From Paraburkholderia caribensis (GTDB taxonomy: Bacteria; Pseudomonadota; Gammaproteobacteria; Burkholderiales; Burkholderiaceae): 64,000 nt of DNA. Below are positions 17,377 through 23,600 of the stretch, piece after piece. Made by a program: the position numbers and the translations under genes. The notes beneath the pieces are model-generated. The model had not been told where the DNA came from and did not search any database. It worked only from the letters and a program-made list of their open reading frames with translations. Each line of letters begins with the position of its first letter. Within the stretch, counting starts at the first letter, position 1. The stretch is taken from assembly GCF_002902945.1 (NCBI RefSeq), contig NZ_CP026102.1, positions 1,488,001-1,552,000 of the forward strand. Direction: 5' to 3'.

Positions 17377-18836
17377 TGTTTAACCCATTTTCCACGAGTC
17401 GAAGCAAGTGCCGCTTGGTAATCAGCCAAAGACATACTTGCACTTGGTTGGATCGTCCCGTGCTTAGCGCTATCCGGTACGTACTTGAGGGTCTTCGGAA
17501 GATTCCCTGTGTTCAACATACATGCACAATCCTTTCCCGTCCCCCCCAAACTCTCAGGATGCCTATGAAGAGGAAGGTTAGCCGTTGATTCTGGTGCGAC
17601 CGAAATACCACCCGCATCTGGATGGACCATTCCATTTGAATCAACCGGAATATCTACGCCAGGACGTGCACCAAGTCCACGCGCCGTAGGTTCCGCGATC
17701 GGAAGATTATCGCCTCCCGTTTTCATCGCCCGATATACGTCCTCCCCCGTCAATCCGAGCGGATCAATCCAGCTGATCGGGTTTGGCGCATATTGATATG
17801 GGTTTATGCCACCAGCAATCCCAATCGGATCCTTACTAATGAACCTACCCGCATACGGATCATAGTACCTGTGCCGGTTATAGTGCAGCCCCAATTCCTC
17901 ATCATGATACTGCCCCTGCGCCCGTATCAGATTCCCCGTTTCCGCCGCCCCATCCCCCAGCTTCGCGCCCCTGAGCGCACCCCACGCCCGGTACCGCCCC
18001 AGCCACACCACCTTACCCGACTCGTCCACCAGTTCCTGTGGCGTGCCCAGATGATCGTTCTGGTAAAAGTACGTCGCGTGCCGCGTACGCGCCGGATATT
18101 CAACAAAGCGCCCGTCCGTGCCCGTCGCAAGATACGCCGCCTGCTCCAGCGTCTCATCCAGCCGCGCCAGCGGCACGAACGTCCCCGGCTCGTACAGATA
18201 CACCGACGACGCCCGCCACTGATTCCGCCCCGCCTCCAGCGTATGCTGCCGCTGCGCCACGGGTAACGCATACGCGTCATCGGGATTCTCACGCACCAGA
18301 CGCACACCGCCATACGTACGCCGTCCCTCATCCCTGCGTCCCACCGGCGCCTCATGAAACCGCTCCTCGAGCCGCATCAGATCACCGTCCCACGTAAACA
18401 CCGTTCGATCGACACCCCCGCCCGCGCGCTCCACTTCCTTGAGCGTGCGCCGACCGAACGCGTCATAGCACAGCCGCACGCTCACTTCGGGCTGCACCTT
18501 GCCCGTCACGAACCGTATCTCATCGGCCGTGCGCACCTGATGATCGACCTCATGCGCCGCGGGCGGGCGCGCATAGCGCCGCGCTTCCTTCAGGCGACCC
18601 GCCGCATCCCACCTGTACAGCCACGTGAGCCCCCCTGGCTCCCGGCGCCGCGCCAGATTGCCGTGCGCGTCATACTCGTACGTCACCCCGAGATACTCGC
18701 CCATCACGTTATCGAGCCACTTCGGCAGCGATCGACGCCACGCCTCCACCTTCTCCCGATCCTGCACGCCGCGCGCATCGTGGCGCGAAGCCCGTCTCCT
18801 CGACCAGACGTCCGAGCGCGTCGTAGCGAAGCCCAT
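17373..18836 (-). CDS. Displaced Rhs C-terminal tip with a Tse2-like toxin domain
   Basis: The open frame gives 487 residues. About 350 copy the main Rhs core nearly unchanged, from SRHDARGVQDREKVEAWRR to ISWIDPLGL. The tip begins GEDVYRAMKTGGDNLPIAEP and continues GARPGVDIPVDSNGMVHPDA, GGISVAPES, and HGTIQPSASMSLADYQ. The early YRA, the Asn/Asp-Gly-Met-x-x-Pro-[DG]-x-GG-x-SV block and the late Pro-Ala/Ser-x-Met segment match Pseudomonas Tse2 (LYRAV, GLYAPDTGGTSV, MPAKPM), a cytoplasmic toxin with an ADP-ribosyltransferase-like fold. The 5' end is a scar: bases 18788-18835 match main Rhs bases near 22905-22950, not the adjacent core. No promoter or secretion module is attached. Confidence 0.75.
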   Translation of the reverse strand: MGFATTRSDVWSRRRASRHDARGVQDREKVEAWRRSLPKWLDNVMGEYLGVTYEYDAHGNLARRREPGGLTWLYRWDAAGRLKEARRYARPPAAHEVDHQVRTADEIRFVTGKVQPEVSVRLCYDAFGRRTLKEVERAGGGVDRTVFTWDGDLMRLEERFHEAPVGRRDEGRRTYGGVRLVRENPDDAYALPVAQRQHTLEAGRNQWRASSVYLYEPGTFVPLARLDETLEQAAYLATGTDGRFVEYPARTRHATYFYQNDHLGTPQELVDESGKVVWLGRYRAWGALRGAKLGDGAAETGNLIRAQGQYHDEELGLHYNRHRYYDPYAGRFISKDPIGIAGGINPYQYAPNPISWIDPLGLTGEDVYRAMKTGGDNLPIAEPTARGLGARPGVDIPVDSNGMVHPDAGGISVAPESTANLPLHRHPESLGGTGKDCACMLNTGNLPKTLKYVPDSAKHGTIQPSASMSLADYQAALASTRGKWVKQ

Positions 18837-19127
18837 GGCATCTTCAGCGTGAGCGAAAGTACGCCGTGAACCTCCAAAGCAACATCATTCGGCTACAGTC
18901 GATCCATCCTTGCGCTCAATGAAGACCGATTCCGCCACCATCCTTACTTGAATCGTGGAGCATCAGCGCATTGTCGGGCGTCTCATGTACATGCAGCGCC
19001 TCGCGGCGCTTTACCCTCAGCCTGCGTTTGCGACGGCGTATTGCCTCCGTGTGTTGTGCGTCCATCACGCGCGCGCCTCATGCAGATAACCGTGTGCGAC
19101 GGCACCATTACAGCCAGATAGACATGC
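18837..19127. other. Degenerate spacer between Rhs modules
   Basis: About 290 bases with no convincing gene. It follows the broken 5' edge of the Tse2-type module and precedes the terminator of the next one. The plus strand ends with a short MQITVCDGTITAR-stop frame (19080-19121) in the place where the other modules have the end of a SymE-like gene. This may be a SymE relic, but the match is too short to rely on. Confidence 0.4.
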
Positions 19128-19152
19128 GAAGGACCGCTCAATGCGGCCCTTC
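19128..19152 (-). terminator. Conserved module-boundary terminator hairpin, copy 3
   Basis: Arms GAAGGACCGC and GCGGCCCTTC around TCAAT. The single difference from the 15512 and 17107 copies would be a G-U pair in RNA read from the minus strand. It follows the immunity gene ending at 19157, so it should terminate that transcript. Confidence 0.6.
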
Positions 19153-19156
19153 GTTG

Positions 19157-19384
19157 TTACCCGTCTATCTGCCAGGCTACTTCCCAATTGGACTCTGCAA
19201 AGAAACCCGCTACAGCCTCCCTTGTCTCGACCCAATTATCAAATCCAGTAGTCATGTCGGCGCGATCCGACGTCAGAATTAAAAACCCTCCTGTATTCTC
19301 AGCGTCATCCACTACCTTGACGTAAAAACCTGCGCTATCCCCAGCAATGATTCGCCCAACTGTTCCAAACAGAATTTGCTCCAT
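19157..19384 (-). CDS. Putative immunity protein for the first displaced Rhs tip
   Basis: A 75-residue acidic protein starting MEQILFGTVGRIIAGDSAGF and ending with FDNWVETREAVAGFFAESNW and a Trp-rich tail. The ATG at 19384 has GAGGTGA just upstream and begins eight bases after the toxin stop. No family is recognised. The call rests on position, size and charge. Confidence 0.7.
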   Translation of the reverse strand: MEQILFGTVGRIIAGDSAGFYVKVVDDAENTGGFLILTSDRADMTTGFDNWVETREAVAGFFAESNWEVAWQIDG

Positions 19385-19392
19385 AAATCACC

Positions 19393-19971
19393 TCATCCAC
19401 AGAAGGGAATGTGATTATTCGCGATAGGCTTTGCAGCCCCTTGAACATAGGTCTCCAAATGCCCATGAGGAACATTTGGCGCGTGATTTCCTTGGATCGA
19501 ATTATTGTCTATTCGAAATTGCCGAGTTCCGTCTGCGCTTCGATAAACGCCACTCCCCGACTTACCAATCTCGGTGTAGCCCGCGCCTAAAAATTCTGTT
19601 CCTGCATCAAGGAGCTGGTCCGAGTTCAATACATGCCGGCTAGTTATGTTTCCTTTGCCTTTGAGTGTCTCGTCTATAACCGAATGCACCGGGCATTTCT
19701 GCGTGTTGCACAAAGCGCAGGAGGCGCCACCAGCCGTTTTTTGCAACCCCAGCGGATCAACCCACTGCACCGGGTTCGGCGCGTACTGATAGAGATTGAT
19801 CCCGCCTGACAGTCCAATCGGGTCCTTACTAATGAACCTACCCGCATGCTGATCGTAATACCGATGCCGGTTATAGTGCAGCCCCAATTCCTCATCATGA
19901 TACTGCCCCTGCGCCCGTATCAGATTCCCCCTTTCCGCCGCCCCATCGCGGGCGATGAGTGCTACCAACAC
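19393..19971 (-). CDS. Displaced Rhs C-terminal tip with an uncharacterised toxin domain
   Basis: The frame has 192 residues, but Rhs homology begins only at GAAERGNLIRAQGQYHDEEL (about 19948); the codons before it are fortuitous. A short core runs to VQWVDPLGL. The tip then reads KTAGGASCALCNTQKCPVHS (a CxxC...CP cluster), ITSRHVLNSDQLLDAGTEFL, GAGYTEIGKSGSGVYRSADG and TRQFRIDNNSIQGNHAPNVP, ending PHGHLETYVQ...IPFCG. I recall similar RSADG-RQFR and PHxHLE domains ending other polymorphic toxins but cannot name an activity; the conserved Arg and His residues would suit an RNase-like enzyme. It is the shortest core remnant in the array and is unlikely to be made alone. Confidence 0.68.
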   Translation of the reverse strand: MLVALIARDGAAERGNLIRAQGQYHDEELGLHYNRHRYYDQHAGRFISKDPIGLSGGINLYQYAPNPVQWVDPLGLQKTAGGASCALCNTQKCPVHSVIDETLKGKGNITSRHVLNSDQLLDAGTEFLGAGYTEIGKSGSGVYRSADGTRQFRIDNNSIQGNHAPNVPHGHLETYVQGAAKPIANNHIPFCG

Positions 19972-19982
19972 TCACCGCCCGC
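19948..19982. other. Strong hairpin at an Rhs homology break
   Basis: GCGGGCGATGAGTG and CACTCACCGCCCGC form 14-base arms with one imperfect pair and a 7-base loop (CTACCAA). The left arm begins within a base or two of where Rhs core homology ends. The SymE-like gene starts 33 bases further on. There is no T run, so it may be a leader structure or a recombination scar rather than a terminator. Confidence 0.55.
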
Positions 19983-20021
19983 TGACCACCACCAACTGAC
20001 AGCAGGAGTTGAATATGGCTG

Positions 20022-20237
20022 ATGTCAATCTTAAAGCGTGAACCCATCACGAAACGTTTTGTGACGACATTGCAAGGCGCATCTGACCGCGATACACATC
20101 GGCATGCGCCACTCATGCCGTGGATGCATCTCGTCAATCTGTATCTCGGACGCTTGGGCTTTGTGCCCGGACAGCGCGTGAACATCACCGCTGACTACCG
20201 CTCTGGCAACCTCACCATCTCGCCCGATCACGACTAG
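20022..20237 (+). CDS. SymE-like small toxin, type B, frameshift-rescued start
   Basis: A 71-residue frame, with core PWMHLVNLYLGRLGFVPGQR followed by VNITADYRSGNLTISPD, typical of SymE-family AbrB-fold toxins. The ribosome site AGGAG (20004-20008) is best placed for an ATG at 20015, which reads only eight codons before TGA. Compared with the 16875 copy, two bases are missing near codon 9. The ATG at 20022, overlapping in another frame, restores the ancestral frame after the gap. It is therefore the only copy with an uninterrupted core, though its start is weakly placed. It may be functional, residual or an annotation artefact. Confidence 0.6.
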   Translation: MSILKREPITKRFVTTLQGASDRDTHRHAPLMPWMHLVNLYLGRLGFVPGQRVNITADYRSGNLTISPDHD

Positions 20238-20244
20238 ATGCGAC

Positions 20245-20267
20245 AAGGGCCGCGCTAGCGGCACCTT
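20245..20267. terminator. Module-boundary terminator hairpin, copy 4 (damaged)
   Basis: AAGGGCCGC-GCTA-GCGGCACCTT is the same element as at 15512 and 17107, with an extra A in the right arm. It lies between the SymE-like stop (20237) and the end of the main immunity gene (20270). The stem should be weaker. Confidence 0.55.
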
Positions 20268-20269
20268 GG

Positions 20270-20614
20270 TCAAAGTACTCTCAGATCATATAGCATGCCG
20301 CGTCCGACGCCCGGGCTAACTTCTTCAATATATATTTGGGCAGTCAGATCGCTCCGGCCGCGATCAGTCCACAAATCAAAGTCAACACGCCATTTTTTAA
20401 TGTCTCGCGTCTTGTCGATCGCCAGTTCATAAAATGCCTCCGGTGGAGGTTCGCATAAAACCTCACGTCCACGAAGGTATTTATGTAACGCAAGAGCATA
20501 TTCTTCCCGCGTACTCGGCCCCAGCATCTTCATGTTTTCGAGCTTCTCAAACTCACCATGAACCAGCAGCAACACAATTTCCCGCACCGCGTCTTCAATC
20601 ATTCGCCGATCCAT
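20270..20614 (-). CDS. Putative immunity protein of the full-length Rhs toxin
   Basis: A 114-residue protein starting MDRRMIEDAVREIVLLLVHG. The frame is open to 20713, but that stretch overlaps the Rhs toxin end. The ATG at 20614 has AGGTGA upstream and lies four bases after the Rhs stop, so the two are coupled. A C-terminal strand-rich half (WRVDFDLWTDRGRSDLTAQI) resembles small DUF-type proteins often found beside toxins, but I cannot name a family firmly. Expected role: neutralising the SHH-type nuclease tip in the producing cell. Confidence 0.75.
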   Translation of the reverse strand: MDRRMIEDAVREIVLLLVHGEFEKLENMKMLGPSTREEYALALHKYLRGREVLCEPPPEAFYELAIDKTRDIKKWRVDFDLWTDRGRSDLTAQIYIEEVSPGVGRGMLYDLRVL

Positions 20615-20618
20615 CAAA

Positions 20619-23600
20619 TCACCTGTTTCCTGGTACACGCAAAACCGTATGCGGACCAACACCAAGACCAGAGAAATAGTTGTCAGCACGCATAATGTGA
20701 CAACGCGCTTCATCTTGCGACACGCCCCCTCTCCTTAACGCCCTGTAGCCTATACGACGCTCCGCAGCATATGTACCTCCTCCTGCCTGCCGCTGCACTT
20801 GCGTAGCGATGTAGTGCTCCGATCCAACGGATGTAGATGGCCCATTCAATTGAACGGCAGGTGCCTGAGAGCGCGAATAGTCAGTTACATCCCTGACAGC
20901 AGCATTTTGGATGACGTGGTGCGAGTCAGGATCAACTTCACTATAAGCGCCATAGCCGCGCCCCGACTCCTTGAGAATCTTTTCGCAATCACATGGGCAC
21001 GGACGCCTGGCTAAACCGAGCGGATCAATCCACGAGATGGGATTTGGCGCGTACTGATACTCATTGACCCCACCCGCCAGCCCAATCGGATCCTTACTAA
21101 TGAACCTACCCGCATACGGATCATAGTACCTGTGCCGGTTATAGTGCAGCCCCAATTCCTCATCATGATACTGCCCCTGCGCCCGTATCAGATTCCCCGT
21201 TTCCGCCGCCCCATCCCCCAGCTTCGCGCCCCTGAGCGCACCCCACGCCCGGTACCGCCCCAGCCACACCACCTTACCCGACTCATCCACCAGTTCCTGT
21301 GGCGTGCCCAGATGATCGTTCTGGTAAAAGTACGTCGCGTGCCGCGTACGCGCCGGATATTCAACAAAGCGCCCGTCCGTGCCCGTCGCAAGATACGCCG
21401 CCTGCTCCAGCGTCTCATCCAGCCGCGCCAGCGGCACGAACGTCCCCGGCTCGTACAGATACACCGACGACGCCCGCCACTGATTCCGCCCCGCCTCCAG
21501 CGTATGCTGCCGCTGCGCCACGGGTAACGCATACGCGTCATCGGGATTCTCACGCACCAGACGCACACCGCCATACGTACGCCGTCCCTCATCCCTGCGT
21601 CCCACCGGCGCCTCATGAAACCGCTCCTCGAGCAGCATCAGATCACCGTCCCACGTAAACACCGTTCGATCGACACCCCCGCCCGCGCGCTCCACTTCCT
21701 TGAGCGTGCGCCGACCGAAAGCGTCATAGCACAGCCGCACGCTCACTTCGGGCTGCACCTTGCCCGTCACGAACCGTATCTCATCGGCCGTGCGCACCTG
21801 ATGATCGACCTCATGCGCCGCGGGCGGGCGCGCATAGCGCCGCGCTTCCTTCAGGCGACCCGCCGCATCCCACCTGTACAGCCACGTCAGCCCGCCCGGC
21901 TCCCGGCGCCGCGCCAGATTGCCGTGCGCGTCATACTCGTACGTCACCCCGAGATACTCGCCCATCACGTTATCGAGCCACTTCGGCAGCGATCGACGCC
22001 ACGCCTCCACCTTCTCCCGATCCTGCACGCCGCGCGCATCGTGGCGCGAAAACGGCTTTTGCCCCGGATGCGCACGCATCCACTCCGCATCCTCGGCCGC
22101 TTCGCGCGCGTACCGTGCCGTGCGCTCGTGGTCCGTTTCCAGCCCCTCCGGATACGACGGGATCTTCGCCGGATCGACCGGGTTGCCGGCAGGATCGAAC
22201 GCAAAGCGCTCCGTCAGTTCAGGCGTCACCGCCTTCAGCAACCGGCCCACCGGGTCATAGCCGTATTCCGACGCGCCGCGCGTGCGGTCGTCGATGCGTG
22301 CCAGTTGCCCCGCCGCGTCATAGCGCAGCCGACGCTCCGCAAGCCGCTCGTGCTGCACCGACCGATGCGCCGACATCACTGAGAAACGCGTCAGACGCCC
22401 CGCGGGATCGTATTCGCGCTGCTGGCTGAAGCCCGCATGCACACGACCCGTCTCGCGATGCAGCCGGTCACGCTCGAAGTCCAGCAGCGGCTGCCCGTCG
22501 AGCTGCACGCCATGCACATGTCCCGACCCATAGCGCAGCCAGTCGATCGTGCGGGTGTTGGGCAGTGTCGTGCGAATGCGGTTGCCCAGCGCGTCGTACT
22601 CGTGCCGCGAGACCGCCACGTACGATTCGCCGAGGGCCAGGCCGACGTGCTGTTCCTCGGCGATGAGATGGCCCGCGTCGTCGTAGTGCAGGCGTACGGT
22701 GCTGTCTTCCGTCTGCGCAGTGGTGAGCCGCCCGCGCAGGTCATGATAGAAGCGTTCGCTGACCGTGCCGTTCGGCCCGCGCATGTCACGGCGCGTCAAC
22801 CTGCCCAGCGCATCGCGCGTGTAGGCCGTCCACGCGTCGCCCTGACGCGACTGCGCCAATCGACCCGCTGCGTCGTAACCGTACTGCGTGACGCTATCGT
22901 CGAAGCCCGTCTCCTCGACCAGACGTCCGAGCGCATCGTAGCGAAACCGCATCGTGCTGCCGTTCTCGTTGCGCAGTTGCGTCAAGCGCCATTGACGATC
23001 GTAGTTGTACGCCAGCGTGTGGCCGGCAGCGTCGGTACGCGAATACGGCTGATGGTTGCCGTTATAGGTATAGCGCGTGACCTGGCCCGCGCCGTCCGTA
23101 TAGGTCGTGAGGTTGCCTTCGGCGTCGTAGGCCAGCTGCTCGCCGATGCCATCCGGACGCGTGACCTGCAGCAACTGGCCGCGCGCATCGTGACGATACG
23201 ACGTCACCTGCCCAAGCGCGTCCGTACGCGCGAGCAGATGGCCGCGCGCGTCGTACTGGTAACGCGTTTCGTAACCCGAACAATCCCGCGCTGACACGAG
23301 ACGCCCTGCGCTGTCATAGGCAAACTCGCGCGTACCGCCCTTCGGGTCCGTCAGCGCGATCAACCGCCCGCTATCGCTCCAGCGGTAGCCCGTCGCACCC
23401 GCGGCGTTCGTCACCGAGGCGGGACGGCCCAGCGCATCGTAAACGGTGCGCGTCACGTCGCCTGCCGCGTTCGTGACTTGCACGGGCAGACCTGCCGCGT
23501 CGTATTCCGTGCGCGTCGTGTTGCCAAGCGCGTCGGTGACGGCGGAGATACGGCCCGCTTCGTCATAGACAAACCGCTCGATCTGGCCCGCGCCGTTCTG

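Noticed and set aside
18971..19282. A 103-codon plus-strand frame in the spacer between Rhs modules
   Set aside because: No ribosome site, no family pattern, and it runs through the terminator and over an immunity gene on the other strand.
20031..20273. An 80-codon minus-strand frame after the main immunity gene
   Set aside because: It mirrors the SymE-like gene; the sense strand carries the recognisable family core.
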